Positions 52,391 through 61,545 of a stretch of DNA of 64,000 bases are shown piece by piece. Made by a program: the position numbers and the translations under genes. The first letter of the stretch is position 1. The number at the start of each line of letters is the position of its first letter. The notes beneath the pieces are model-generated. The model had not been told where the DNA came from. It saw only the letters and a list, made by a program, of their open reading frames with translations, and did no database searches. This DNA comes from Candidatus Cloacimonadota bacterium (GTDB taxonomy: Bacteria; Cloacimonadota; Cloacimonadia; Cloacimonadales; Cloacimonadaceae). The stretch lies in contig JAAYEF010000011.1 in NCBI GenBank assembly GCA_012728875.1, forward strand, positions 1 to 64,000, given 5' to 3'.

Positions 52391-53329
52391 TTAAAGTTTT
52401 CCACCCAAAATGAGGAACATCAAAGCCATGCGCACAGCCACGCCGTTGGCAACCTGTTCCACAATGATGCTTTGCTTGCTGTCTGCAATTTCCGGCAGGA
52501 TTTCAATTCCGCGGTTCATGGGCCCTGGATGCATGATGAGGGCATCGCTTTTGGCAAATTTGATGGTTTCCTGGGTGAGTGCGTAGTGTTTGCTATATTC
52601 CTCCAAACTGGGGAAAAGCCCTTCGGTCATGCGTTCAAACTGCATGCGCAGACCCATCACGATATCCGCATCGCGCAGGGCTTCACGAAGTTCATATTGC
52701 ACGCGGCAGCCAAAAAGTTTGTCCATATTCGGAGGCATCAGGGTTCGCGGACCGCAGATGGTGACATCCATGCCCAGCTTTTTCATGCCGATGAGGTTTG
52801 AGCGCACCACGCGGCTGTTCAAAATGTCGCCCACGATCGTCACTTTCAAGCCCTTTAGATTGCCAACGTGCTCCCAGATGGAAAAAATATCCAGCAAAGC
52901 CTGGGTGGGATGGGCGTGGCGTCCGTCACCGCCGTTGATCACGGGTTTTTGGGAATATTTGTGAACAAGCTGCGGGCTGCCGGGGCTGCTGTGGCGAATG
53001 CAATACAGATCAATGCCCATGGCGCCAAGGGTGTAGATGGTGTCCTGAAGGCTTTCGCCTTTTTGCAACGAGGAAATCGAGGCGGCAAAGCTCACCACAT
53101 CAGCGCTCAAGCGCTTGGCTGCCAGTTCAAAGCTCATGCGGGTGCGGGTGCTGTCCTCGATAAACAGCGTGCAGACGGTTTTGCCGCGTAGAGTGGGGAT
53201 TTTTTTGTACTGACGCAGGTTGATTTCCTTCATCGCTTTTGAGGCTTCCAAAATATACATGATTTCGTCTGCCGAATAGTCTTCCAGCCCATACATGTTT
53301 CGACCCAAAAACTGGGGTGTTGCTTCCAT
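52391..53329 (-). CDS. pyrB: aspartate carbamoyltransferase catalytic subunit
   Basis: 312 residues. Commits carbamoyl phosphate and aspartate to pyrimidine synthesis. The carbamoyl-phosphate loop is STRTRMSFE (Met where Thr is usual), with HPTQALLD and the SLQKGESLQDT loop conserved, and MHPGPMNRGIE at the C-terminal end. No PyrI regulatory chain is encoded nearby. First gene of a pyrB-pyrC-pyrK-pyrD operon with AAAGGAG before the ATG and a promoter at 53359-53386. No PyrR gene or clear attenuator is seen. Confidence 0.94.
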   Translation of the reverse strand: MEATPQFLGRNMYGLEDYSADEIMYILEASKAMKEINLRQYKKIPTLRGKTVCTLFIEDSTRTRMSFELAAKRLSADVVSFAASISSLQKGESLQDTIYTLGAMGIDLYCIRHSSPGSPQLVHKYSQKPVINGGDGRHAHPTQALLDIFSIWEHVGNLKGLKVTIVGDILNSRVVRSNLIGMKKLGMDVTICGPRTLMPPNMDKLFGCRVQYELREALRDADIVMGLRMQFERMTEGLFPSLEEYSKHYALTQETIKFAKSDALIMHPGPMNRGIEILPEIADSKQSIIVEQVANGVAVRMALMFLILGGKL

Positions 53330-53358
53330 TTTCGCTCCTTTCCGGCTCTCTGGCGCGG

Positions 53359-53386
53359 ATTAAAGGTATTTGGGTCAAATTGTCAA
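53359..53386 (-). promoter_or_regulatory. sigma-70-like promoter of the pyr operon
   Basis: Minus strand: TTGACA (53386-53381), a 16-base spacer, TTTAAT (53364-53359); the short leader leaves no room for a pyrimidine attenuator. Confidence 0.52.
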
Positions 53387-53504
53387 AGTCTCGGTTCCGG
53401 TCAAGATTTTTTTTGTGGCTTGCTCAAAAACACTTAAAAACCTTGACCGATATACGCCTTTTCTTTTTTTGGTGCGAAAATGAAAAATATATAGGAGATA
53501 GATA

Positions 53505-54590
53505 ATGAAACGCTCTTTAATACTTTTGGCCGTTGCTCTGCTGCTTTTGACCGCCTGCGCTCCAAACCGTGAAAAGCTGAACCCCAGAGCAATGGTGGAC
53601 CTTAAATCTGCCGACGTTGCCTACAACCAGCAGGATGTGGAGGAAGCCCTCAGGCTCTACAACAATGTGCTGCAAGACAATCCCGGCCACGCCCATGCGC
53701 TCAGAAGGCAGTCGGACATCAACTACTACTTTGCAGAAAACGACCCTGCCAGAGCTGTGGATGGAAACGTTGCCGCTTTCGCCGGATATGGCAAAGCCAT
53801 TAAAATCATGGAAAAATATGAAAAACCCACCGATAAAGAACGCGCTGCCATCCGCGACATGAAAAAACGTCGCACCAGCGCCTGGGCAAGAGTTTTCAGC
53901 GCTGCCGAAGCTGAGGAACGTGATGGCAACACCGAGGCAGCCATCAAAATCTATGAAAAAGTCATTACCATGGATGACTCTCGCACCGAGCCGCTTTACA
54001 AGCTTGCAAACATCTATCAGCAGGAACTGAAAGACGAAGCCAAAGCCGAGGAAATCCTGCTCAGGATCTATAATGTGAACCCCAGCGACTCCAGCGTTCA
54101 GCAGCAAATGGGTATTTTCTATCTGAACAAAAAGGAATATGAAACCGCCATCACTTTCTTCGAAAGAGTGAAAGCAAGCGAGCCCATGAATGTGAACAAC
54201 CTGATGAACCTTTCCTATTGCCAGTTTGAATTGGAACAGTATGATGCTGCAAAGATCAACAACGAACTTGTGTTGGCTTTGGAGCCCAAAAACGAAGACG
54301 CTCTTTCCGACGCCAGATATATCGCGCTGAAATTGAACGACAACCAAGCCGCTTCAAACCATCTGAAAAAACTTCTGGACGTCCGCGATAACGATACCGA
54401 CTATCAGGATCTCTGCGCATTGCTGAACCAGCAGGAACGTTTTGAAGAGCTGATCACCTATGCGCGCAAATGGTATGAATATGATGAAACCAGCCAGTTT
54501 GCAGTTCAGTTCGTGATCCTGGGAGCTCAAAAAATCAAGGATAAAACCTTGGAAACCGAATTCAGCAACATCTTGAAAAGAATGAAATAA
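53505..54590 (+). CDS. TPR-repeat lipoprotein
   Basis: 361 residues. A lipoprotein signal ends at LLLLTAC (Cys18). The remainder is TPR-like, from KSADVAYNQQDVEEALRLYNNVLQDNPGHAHAL to the C-terminus, including a long helix EKYEKPTDKERAAIRDMKKRR. Similar lipoproteins act as scaffolds for outer-membrane or secretion complexes; nothing specific points to one here. AGGAGATAGATA precedes the ATG. A terminator follows at 54610. Confidence 0.85.
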   Translation: MKRSLILLAVALLLLTACAPNREKLNPRAMVDLKSADVAYNQQDVEEALRLYNNVLQDNPGHAHALRRQSDINYYFAENDPARAVDGNVAAFAGYGKAIKIMEKYEKPTDKERAAIRDMKKRRTSAWARVFSAAEAEERDGNTEAAIKIYEKVITMDDSRTEPLYKLANIYQQELKDEAKAEEILLRIYNVNPSDSSVQQQMGIFYLNKKEYETAITFFERVKASEPMNVNNLMNLSYCQFELEQYDAAKINNELVLALEPKNEDALSDARYIALKLNDNQAASNHLKKLLDVRDNDTDYQDLCALLNQQERFEELITYARKWYEYDETSQFAVQFVILGAQKIKDKTLETEFSNILKRMK

Positions 54591-54609
54591 ATCATCTTGA
54601 ATTGGAATC

Positions 54610-54638
54610 AAGCCTGTCCGTTTGGGCAGGCTTTTTTG
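54610..54638 (+). terminator. rho-independent terminator
   Basis: AAGCCTGTCC (54610-54619) pairs with GGGCAGGCTT (54624-54633), then a T-run ending one base before the next ATG. Confidence 0.82.
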
Positions 54639-55523
54639 ATGCAAATGAATAGACAAAAACAAGCCTACCTCTATGCTTTGGCGGCGGTGCTGGCATGGTC
54701 CACGGTCTCAACCGCCTTCAAGCTGAGCCTGGAGCATCTCACGCCATTGGGATTGCTCGTCTTTGCCTCGGTTTCAGCAAGTTTGTTTTTGTTTGGCTAT
54801 TGGCTTGTGAGCCCCAAAAGCTCTTCCACGCAAAACTGGAAGAGCTCAATTGTGGCGGGACTTTTGAACCCGTTTGTGTATTACCTGATGCTTTTTGCCG
54901 CGTATGATCGGCTGCGAGCTCAGGAAGCGCAGGTTTTAAACTACACCTGGGCGATCGTTCTGGCATTGGGTTCGGCGCTCATTCTGCGCCAAAAGCTGCG
55001 CACAAAGGACATCCTGGCTCTTTTGTTGAGCTTCTTGGGAGTGATCGTGATCTCCACCCGCGGCAGGGTGATGCAGCTTCAGTTCGATGATCCTTTGGGG
55101 TCACTTTTGGCGGTTTCCACATCCATCGTTTGGGCTTCATATTGGCTTTTGAATATGAAGGACCCGCGTCCCGCCAAAGACAAGCTGCCCCTGAATTTTG
55201 CCATCGGCACGGCGGCAGCGCTGATCTATGCCGCCTTTGCAGGAAAGCTGAACCTGCATGGGCTTTTTGCGGAAAATGGAAAAGTTTGGGCTGGACTTTT
55301 GGGCGGACTCTATGTGGGAATATTTGAGATGGGCTTCACTTTCATCATTTGGCAAAAGGCTTTGGACACCAGCGACAACACAGCTTCGATCTCAAACCTG
55401 ATCTTTTTGACTCCGTTTGTGTCACTGCTTTTCATTGCCCTGATTTTGAAGGAAAGCATCCACCCCGCCACCTTTTTGGGCTTGATTATGATTGTGGGCA
55501 GCAATCTGTGGCAAAAACGCTGA
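54639..55523 (+). CDS. EamA-family (DMT superfamily) transporter
   Basis: About 294 residues with ten predicted membrane helices in two EamA repeats (AAVLAWSTVSTAFKLSLEHLTPLGLLVF... and ...VSTSIVWASYWLLNMKDPR). Typical repeats end in the LGVIVIST and LGLIMIVGSNL segments. Members export or import small metabolites; the substrate is unpredictable. The start is unusual: ATG 54639 (or 54645) comes directly after a terminator T-run, with no ribosome site. It may depend on readthrough or on an unrecognised promoter inside the hairpin. dinB converges with a one-base gap. Confidence 0.82.
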   Translation: MQMNRQKQAYLYALAAVLAWSTVSTAFKLSLEHLTPLGLLVFASVSASLFLFGYWLVSPKSSSTQNWKSSIVAGLLNPFVYYLMLFAAYDRLRAQEAQVLNYTWAIVLALGSALILRQKLRTKDILALLLSFLGVIVISTRGRVMQLQFDDPLGSLLAVSTSIVWASYWLLNMKDPRPAKDKLPLNFAIGTAAALIYAAFAGKLNLHGLFAENGKVWAGLLGGLYVGIFEMGFTFIIWQKALDTSDNTASISNLIFLTPFVSLLFIALILKESIHPATFLGLIMIVGSNLWQKR

Positions 55524-55524
55524 A

Positions 55525-56592
55525 TTAGAAAGGAATTTCCAACTGTTCTTCGTTTAGGCTGGAGCCAAAATCCAACCGGTCCACCCCCACTCCCAGAAGC
55601 CTGATTTTCCGGTTTTCATCCCAGTTTTCCACCAGGAGCCTCTGTGCCGTTTCAAAAAGCAGGTCCGCGTTTGAGCTTGGTTCTGCCAAGGCACAGCTGC
55701 GGGTGATGCACTGGAAATTGTCATATTTGATCTTGATGCCAATGTTTTGAGCCTGTATATTGCGAGCTTCCATGCGGGTGGACAGGCGTTCCACCAAGGC
55801 ATGCAGATATTCAACGATCTCATCGATGGAAAAAAGATCCGTGCGGAAGGTTCTTTCACAACTGAGGGACTTGGGATCGGTTTCGGAAATCACTTCGCGG
55901 TTGTCGATGCCGCGCACCACCTGATGAAAATAGTGTCCGGTTTTGCCAAAGTGGCGCACCAGTTCGGTAAGTTCCTTGTTGTAAAGGTCTTCGCCGTTGT
56001 GAATGCCCAGCTTTTTCATGCGCGTGGCGGTTACCTTGCCGATGCCGTGGAATTTTTCAATTGGTAGTGCAAAAAGAATTTCTTGAGCGTTCTGGACTGT
56101 GATTTGGCATAGCCCGTCAGGCTTTTCCATCTCGGAAGCCAGCTTGGCAAGAAATTTGTTGAACGACACACCCGCCGAACAAGTGAGCCTGGTGGTTTGC
56201 AAGATATCGTGTTTGATGCGGCCTGCGATCTGGATGGCGTCGGAAATGTCCATTTTGTTTTCCGTTACATCCAGATAAGCCTCATCCAGGGAAAGGGTTT
56301 CCACTTGATCGGTGTAGGAGCGAAAGATTTCCCGGATCTGGTTTGAAACCTGACGGTAGAGACCGAAATTGCTGCTCACAAAGATGCCTTGAGGGCAAAG
56401 CTGCCAGGCTTGGCGTGAGCTCATGCCACTGTGGACACCATATTTCCTGGCCTCATAGGAGCAGGTGGAAACCACGCCTCTGCCGTTGGGACTGCCGCCA
56501 ACGATCACGCATTTTCCCTTTAAGGATGGGTCTTCACGAATTTCGATCGCGGCAAAATAGGCATCCATGTCCACGTGGATAATCTTTCTCAT
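55525..56592 (-). CDS. dinB: DNA polymerase IV (Y-family)
   Basis: 355 residues. Translesion polymerase with the catalytic motifs HVDMDAYFAAIE and ETLSLDEAYLDV, the thumb HhH segment (FHGIGKVTATRMKKLGIHNGEDL) and a little-finger domain. A short C-terminal tail (LNEEQLEIPF) ends in QLEIPF, a good beta-clamp-binding motif. No LexA box was recognised upstream. ATG 56592 lacks a clear ribosome site; it lies 34 bases after the patatin gene and may be co-transcribed with it. Confidence 0.93.
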   Translation of the reverse strand: MRKIIHVDMDAYFAAIEIREDPSLKGKCVIVGGSPNGRGVVSTCSYEARKYGVHSGMSSRQAWQLCPQGIFVSSNFGLYRQVSNQIREIFRSYTDQVETLSLDEAYLDVTENKMDISDAIQIAGRIKHDILQTTRLTCSAGVSFNKFLAKLASEMEKPDGLCQITVQNAQEILFALPIEKFHGIGKVTATRMKKLGIHNGEDLYNKELTELVRHFGKTGHYFHQVVRGIDNREVISETDPKSLSCERTFRTDLFSIDEIVEYLHALVERLSTRMEARNIQAQNIGIKIKYDNFQCITRSCALAEPSSNADLLFETAQRLLVENWDENRKIRLLGVGVDRLDFGSSLNEEQLEIPF

Positions 56593-56626
56593 CGCATCGT
56601 GTCAATCGTGTTTAAATAGTTTAAGT

Positions 56627-58834
56627 CTATTTTCTGGAGAAGCGGAAAAAGTCTTTTTCGTAACCGATGTTGAAGAAGAAATTGGTCTTGCCGTCTTCTC
56701 TGAAGGCCAGCTTGAGGCTGATGGGACCGGCTGGAGTTTCAATTCCGGCAGAGCCAAACCCTGTCCATACCAGGTCCTTATCCAAGCTCCAATCCTTGAT
56801 ACCGCCTGTGTTCAGAGCTTGGGCTCCAGCCTCAAAAAACAGGATTTTCGCCGGGTTATATACCACACTCGCTGTGGCGTACTTATATTCAGGAGCTGGA
56901 AACTGGTCGCGCTGATAGCCCATGTATCCCAGGGAACCGCCATAGTGGAAGAGATCTTCCTGATTCTGATCGGCTTTGCCAAAATGGCTGCCCATGGAAA
57001 AACCAAAGCGCAGGGACAAAGGTTTTGCCAGTGGCGCATAAAAGTCGAGATCTGCGGTGGCGCGTTGATATTGGACGTCGCTCAAAGCCGCCCAGGGTGC
57101 ATGGTTATACTTCAAAAAAGCCCGTGCTCCCCGGCGTGGGAACAGATCCGAATCCACGCTTTCGTGATAGAGTTTCAAGCCCCATCCCCCATCTTTTTGC
57201 CAAGGATGTTGGGTCGGTGCAGGTGCCACGCGGTTTTTCACCTTTGCAGTGCTTACATAGCCAAAAAGCTCGGCGTTGAACAGTTTATCAAAGAATACAC
57301 CCACTCCGGAAAGGAAGCCAATCTCCAAGGAATCCAAGGCGGCAAAGCTGTTGCCTTGAGCGTCAAAACGCTGCACCTTGGTTTTTTGAATCCAAGGGTA
57401 AAGCCGGATATAGGGTGCGCTGAGCTGTCCTAAATCCTTCACAAAATCGAGGTTCAAACCGGCTTTTCCACCCAGTGAGAGTCCAGCCATCAACTTTGAA
57501 TCGGGCAGCAAAACATCGTTTAACTCAGTAACCAAACCCAAGCTGAATTTATCCTGATAGGTGTATCTCATGTCCAAATGCAGATAGCGGGGTTCGCGTT
57601 CCTGCACGTAGATCACCATGGTATAGCCGTGCTCAGAAGGCTCCAAAATGGGATAAACTGAGAGGAATTTTTTGGAATTCCAAGCCCGGTCGCAGCCGTT
57701 TAGAATCTCGTCGGGAGTATAATGATTTCTTTCCTTCAGACCGCTGAGCCTGATGATTTCCTCTGAGCTTACATTTTGGTTTTCGCGGCAGATGATGTTT
57801 TCGATGAAATATGTGTCCGGCTCGGCAATCTTCTGAGGCTTTTTAAAAACATGGCCTTGGTCAAGCAGGTCGTCTCTGAAAGCTCTGATCACATCGATAT
57901 TCTTGCGGGCATAATCTTCTCCGATCTTGAAGATTGTGGAGGCGTTGTAATACTCCATATTGTGATGCCCGGTGAGGTCTGGCTCCAAAACCAAGTCGCA
58001 AAGATCGAGGTTCCTATCGATGCTGGTGTGCATTCCGATGTTTATAATGTGGTTCAGAATGCTATAGACGTCCCTGGGTTTTTGACCCTTTACGGGGTTG
58101 TTTATCTTCAGGGCTAAAACCTTGTCAGCACCAACTTCCAGAGCCTCTTCCACTGGCAGATTTTGAAGCAAACCGCCATCAATATGCGTGATGCCATCAT
58201 ACGGAAATGGTCCAATGATCACAGGAACCGAGGCTGCTCCACGAACCGCCTGAGCCAGGGAACCTTCCCTGTGCAGGATCAATTCACCAGTATGCATATC
58301 AATGGTGTGACCGGCAAAAACGATGGGGAGATCGTTAAAATCACGGTAAGCGGATGCAGGCATGAAATGTCTTGAAAAACCTTGGTCGAGCTTAACCCCG
58401 GAAATGAAGCCTTCCGGAAGCCTGGGAATTCCTTTTTCGTTCATCGGCAAACGAAGAGTACCATAATCCAGCCAGCGTTTGTCTTTTTCAAAGAGATCGC
58501 CACGAAGCTGACGTTCAAAGACAGCGCCCAGCAGGTTGAGCTCGACCATCAGGGATTCCACTTCCGCAGCGCTGTAACCCATGCTGTAGGTTGCGCCCAT
58601 AAGGGAACCCACGCTGGAACCGATCACATAATCCGGATAGATTCCTTCTTCCTCAAGAACCTTGAGTATGCCGAGCTGGGCAAAGCCGCGGGCTCCGCCA
58701 CCGCTGAAAACATAAGCCAGACCCTTGCCTGAGAGCGGCAGCAAAAACAGGCAAAAAAGTGTCAGAACTGCCAGTTTGGAATAGCTTGATTTATTCAGAT
58801 GGCTCTCCCTGGGAGCTGTCTGCCGGAGCAGCAT
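56627..58834 (-). CDS. patatin-like phospholipase with POTRA and beta-barrel (type Vd-like)
   Basis: About 735 residues. After a signal peptide (LAVLTLFCLFLLPLSGKGLA) comes a patatin domain: oxyanion GGGARG (45-50), nucleophile GSSVG (Ser74), Asp219 in DGG. A POTRA-like segment (about 345-420, SSEEIIRLSGLKERNHYTPDEIL) and a C-terminal 16-strand-type barrel (TNFFFNIGYEKDFFRFSRK end) follow. This is the layout of PlpD-type (type Vd) proteins, which display a lipase on or through the outer membrane. ATG 58834 has AAAGGA upstream but overlaps the previous gene by 44 bases; a CTG at 58798 with GGGAGAG is an alternative. Substrate lipid unknown. Confidence 0.88.
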   Translation of the reverse strand: MLLRQTAPRESHLNKSSYSKLAVLTLFCLFLLPLSGKGLAYVFSGGGARGFAQLGILKVLEEEGIYPDYVIGSSVGSLMGATYSMGYSAAEVESLMVELNLLGAVFERQLRGDLFEKDKRWLDYGTLRLPMNEKGIPRLPEGFISGVKLDQGFSRHFMPASAYRDFNDLPIVFAGHTIDMHTGELILHREGSLAQAVRGAASVPVIIGPFPYDGITHIDGGLLQNLPVEEALEVGADKVLALKINNPVKGQKPRDVYSILNHIINIGMHTSIDRNLDLCDLVLEPDLTGHHNMEYYNASTIFKIGEDYARKNIDVIRAFRDDLLDQGHVFKKPQKIAEPDTYFIENIICRENQNVSSEEIIRLSGLKERNHYTPDEILNGCDRAWNSKKFLSVYPILEPSEHGYTMVIYVQEREPRYLHLDMRYTYQDKFSLGLVTELNDVLLPDSKLMAGLSLGGKAGLNLDFVKDLGQLSAPYIRLYPWIQKTKVQRFDAQGNSFAALDSLEIGFLSGVGVFFDKLFNAELFGYVSTAKVKNRVAPAPTQHPWQKDGGWGLKLYHESVDSDLFPRRGARAFLKYNHAPWAALSDVQYQRATADLDFYAPLAKPLSLRFGFSMGSHFGKADQNQEDLFHYGGSLGYMGYQRDQFPAPEYKYATASVVYNPAKILFFEAGAQALNTGGIKDWSLDKDLVWTGFGSAGIETPAGPISLKLAFREDGKTNFFFNIGYEKDFFRFSRK

Positions 58835-59327
58835 TGCTTCCTTTTCTCACGGGGTTTTTGTAAATAAACACCACCTTGCCAAACACAGCGTTTGCATCAA
58901 TATCCACCGTTCCCAAAGAGGGTTTGTTTGTAATCGGTTTTGCGGGAATGATCACAGGGCCAAACACGGCGGAGGATTCGATCTTAAAGTCAATATCGCT
59001 GGGGAGATGAACAAATGTGGCACCGAAAACTGAATTGACCTCGATGGGATCGGAATTGGGGTCAATGTTGGTCAGATCAACGACTTGGGAGCCGAACACA
59101 GTTGTGTGCTCATGTGATCCGGAGCTATGCACAGCTCTGTGGCTATGCTTGACATTGTGGGTGCAACGTCCGCCAAACAGAAGCCTCACACCGAGCATGA
59201 TGATCACAACTGCCACAAAGATTTTAACCAAGGGCCAATCTACAATATTGAGCCCTCTCAGGATGAGGGAAACGCCCCAAAGCACGAGCAGGATCCCCCA
59301 AAATACGTTCGTGAAGAAAAAGTTCAT
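58791..59327 (-). CDS. LiaF-like membrane protein
   Basis: 178 residues. Two N-terminal membrane helices (VFWGILLVLWGVSLIL and LVKIFVAVVIIMLGVRLLF) lead through a His-rich stretch (THNVKHSHRAVHSSGSHEH) to a beta-helical domain with VFGS/VFGA/VFGP/VFGK repeats, as in LiaF/DUF1707-type envelope-stress proteins. ATG 59327 (not the ATG 6 bases earlier) has AAGGAG at correct distance. The His cluster may bind metal. It overlaps the patatin gene and follows purL by 25 bases, suggesting envelope-related co-expression. Confidence 0.78.
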   Translation of the reverse strand: MNFFFTNVFWGILLVLWGVSLILRGLNIVDWPLVKIFVAVVIIMLGVRLLFGGRCTHNVKHSHRAVHSSGSHEHTTVFGSQVVDLTNIDPNSDPIEVNSVFGATFVHLPSDIDFKIESSAVFGPVIIPAKPITNKPSLGTVDIDANAVFGKVVFIYKNPVRKGSNAAPADSSQGEPSE

Positions 59328-59352
59328 TTTCATCTCCTTCTCCTATTTGTTC

Positions 59353-61521
59353 TTATATTCCAGCACTAAAAACCTGAAGCAAATGCTCGGTTTTTTCATT
59401 TATGTGCTGGTTGACCTCAAAGATGGTGTCGTCATTCACTTTTCCCAACAAAGTGATGGGCGTTTGATATTCGGCGCAAAGTCTGCGGATTTCCTCAAGC
59501 TTTTCGGTTTTGAAGCTGATGGCGGCACGGCTGTGGGATTCTCCGAAATATTCGGCTTCGGCTTCGTGCTGCAGTTCAAAATCCAGCTTGGCACCCAAGG
59601 TTTTTTCAGGATTGAAGCAGGCTTGAGCCAGGCAAGGCAGAAGTCCGCCCTGTGAAACTGGACGTGCAGAGGCAAGCAGATCTTTTTCCACGAGTGCGTT
59701 CAGCAGCAAGAGCAGGTTCTTTTCCTTTTCCAAATCAAGCTGGGGTGCCGGGGCTGCCAGTTCACCGCTCAGGCTGTGCAGATATTGTGATCCGCCCAGA
59801 GTGGAACAGGCTTCGCCCAAAAGGGCAATCTGGTCTCCCCCATTTTGGAACCAAGGCGGACAGGCTTGGGAAGGGTTTTCCAAAATGCCCAGCATGGCAA
59901 TCACCGGCGAGGGCAGAATGGCACCATGGGGATTCTCATTATAGAAGGAAACATTGCCACCGGTGACCGGGGTTTCAAAAGCCCTGCAGGCATCCCCCAT
60001 ACCGCGAATCGCCTGGGCAAAGCTCCAAAACACTTCCGGACGCTTGGGACTACCAAAGTTCAAGCAGTTTGAAATGGCAATGGGTTTGGCGCCGGTGCAG
60101 GCAATTTTGCGGGCAGCTTCTGCAACCGCTGCTTTTGCACCTTCAAAAGGATCAAGCTCGCAATGGCGCGGATTGCAGGCTGTGGAAAGCGCGATGGATT
60201 TGTTGATGGCAGGGATGGGAACAAGCGCCGCCGGAGCTCCATCCTGAGGAGGCGGGTTAAAACCTGCCAGCAGAGCTGTCTTGGAAGCAATGTTTGGCTC
60301 CGCCAGAAGGCGCAGGAGCATTTCACCATGCCCGGGGATAAAAATCTCGGAAGTGGAAAATTCAGCAAGCTTTTCCGGCTCTTTTTGAGCAGGACTATAG
60401 ACGGGGGCGCCGCCGCCCAAAATCAAGGCTTCAGCAGGGATTTGAGCCAAAAGTTCGCCATTTTTGCGCACTGCCAAAAATCCATCATCCGTCACACTGC
60501 CCGCGGCAACAGCTTCCAAACCTTTGGAACGGAAAAGTTCCAAAACGGTGTCCAGATTTTTGGGCTCCACCACCAAGAGCATACGCTCCTGGGTTTCCGA
60601 AAGCATGATTTCCCAAGGTTCCAAATCGGCATCCTTGAGTGGAATCTTTTCCAGATCAAGCTGGATGCCCAAGCCGGCTTTGCCCGCCATCTCGGAACTG
60701 GAGCAGGTCAAGCCGGCTGCACCCATATCCTGAATTGCCACCACCAAACCGGTGTTGATGGCTTCCAGCGTGGCTTCTGCCAGGCGTTTACCCATTTCAG
60801 GGTCGCCAACCTGTACATTGGAAGGCATTTCCGCATCTTCCTCCAGGTCCACCGAAGCAAAGGTGGCTCCGTGTATGCCTTCCCTGCCGGTTTTGGCTCC
60901 GGCATACACCACCACATTTCCTACTCCGCTGGCTGCAGAGCGTGCCAATTTATCATGCTCCACCAAACCCACAGCCATGGCGTTCACCAAAGGGTTTCCG
61001 TCGTAAGCATCATCAAAAAACAGTTCTGCTCCAACGGTCGGCACTTCAAATGTGTTGCCATAGTCGGAAATTCCGCGCAGGGCTTCATCCATCAGAAAGC
61101 GGTTGCGGTCTTTGGAAGTGTTGCCAAAAAACAGGGACGCCACGGCGGCAATTGGCTTTGCCCCCATGGTGAAAATATCGCGCAAAATGCCTCCAAGGCC
61201 TGTGGCAGCACCATGATAGGGTTCCACAGCGGAGGGATGATTGTGACTTTCAATCTTGAAACAGACGGCAAGTCCCCCGCCGATATCCACCACTCCGGCA
61301 TTTTCATCTCCAGCCTTTGCCAGCAGGGCTTTGCCGTCGCGAGGCAGGGTTTTCAGTTGGAGAATGGAATTTTTGTAGCTGGCGTGTTCGCTGTACATCA
61401 CGCTGAAAATACCCAGTTCCACATAGTTGGGTTCACGTCCCAGAATTTCCAGGATCATTTCATACTCTTCAGGGCTGATGCCATGAGCTTCGATAAGTTC
61501 AGGTGTTACTTTAATTTCCAT
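59353..61521 (-). CDS. purL: phosphoribosylformylglycinamidine synthase, PurL subunit
   Basis: 722 residues, the small PurL form that works with separate PurQ and PurS (not seen here). It makes FGAM in purine synthesis. Diagnostic: YSEHASYKNS, KIESHNHPSAVEPYHGAATGLGGILRDI, MGAAGLTCSSSEMA, ALSTACNPRHCELDPFEGAK and GGNVSFYNE. The ATG at 61521 follows TTGGAG. It lies between a YrdC-phosphatase fusion and the LiaF-like gene. Confidence 0.94.
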   Translation of the reverse strand: MEIKVTPELIEAHGISPEEYEMILEILGREPNYVELGIFSVMYSEHASYKNSILQLKTLPRDGKALLAKAGDENAGVVDIGGGLAVCFKIESHNHPSAVEPYHGAATGLGGILRDIFTMGAKPIAAVASLFFGNTSKDRNRFLMDEALRGISDYGNTFEVPTVGAELFFDDAYDGNPLVNAMAVGLVEHDKLARSAASGVGNVVVYAGAKTGREGIHGATFASVDLEEDAEMPSNVQVGDPEMGKRLAEATLEAINTGLVVAIQDMGAAGLTCSSSEMAGKAGLGIQLDLEKIPLKDADLEPWEIMLSETQERMLLVVEPKNLDTVLELFRSKGLEAVAAGSVTDDGFLAVRKNGELLAQIPAEALILGGGAPVYSPAQKEPEKLAEFSTSEIFIPGHGEMLLRLLAEPNIASKTALLAGFNPPPQDGAPAALVPIPAINKSIALSTACNPRHCELDPFEGAKAAVAEAARKIACTGAKPIAISNCLNFGSPKRPEVFWSFAQAIRGMGDACRAFETPVTGGNVSFYNENPHGAILPSPVIAMLGILENPSQACPPWFQNGGDQIALLGEACSTLGGSQYLHSLSGELAAPAPQLDLEKEKNLLLLLNALVEKDLLASARPVSQGGLLPCLAQACFNPEKTLGAKLDFELQHEAEAEYFGESHSRAAISFKTEKLEEIRRLCAEYQTPITLLGKVNDDTIFEVNQHINEKTEHLLQVFSAGI

Positions 61522-61545
61522 CTTTTCTCCAATTTTTTCCCCGCT

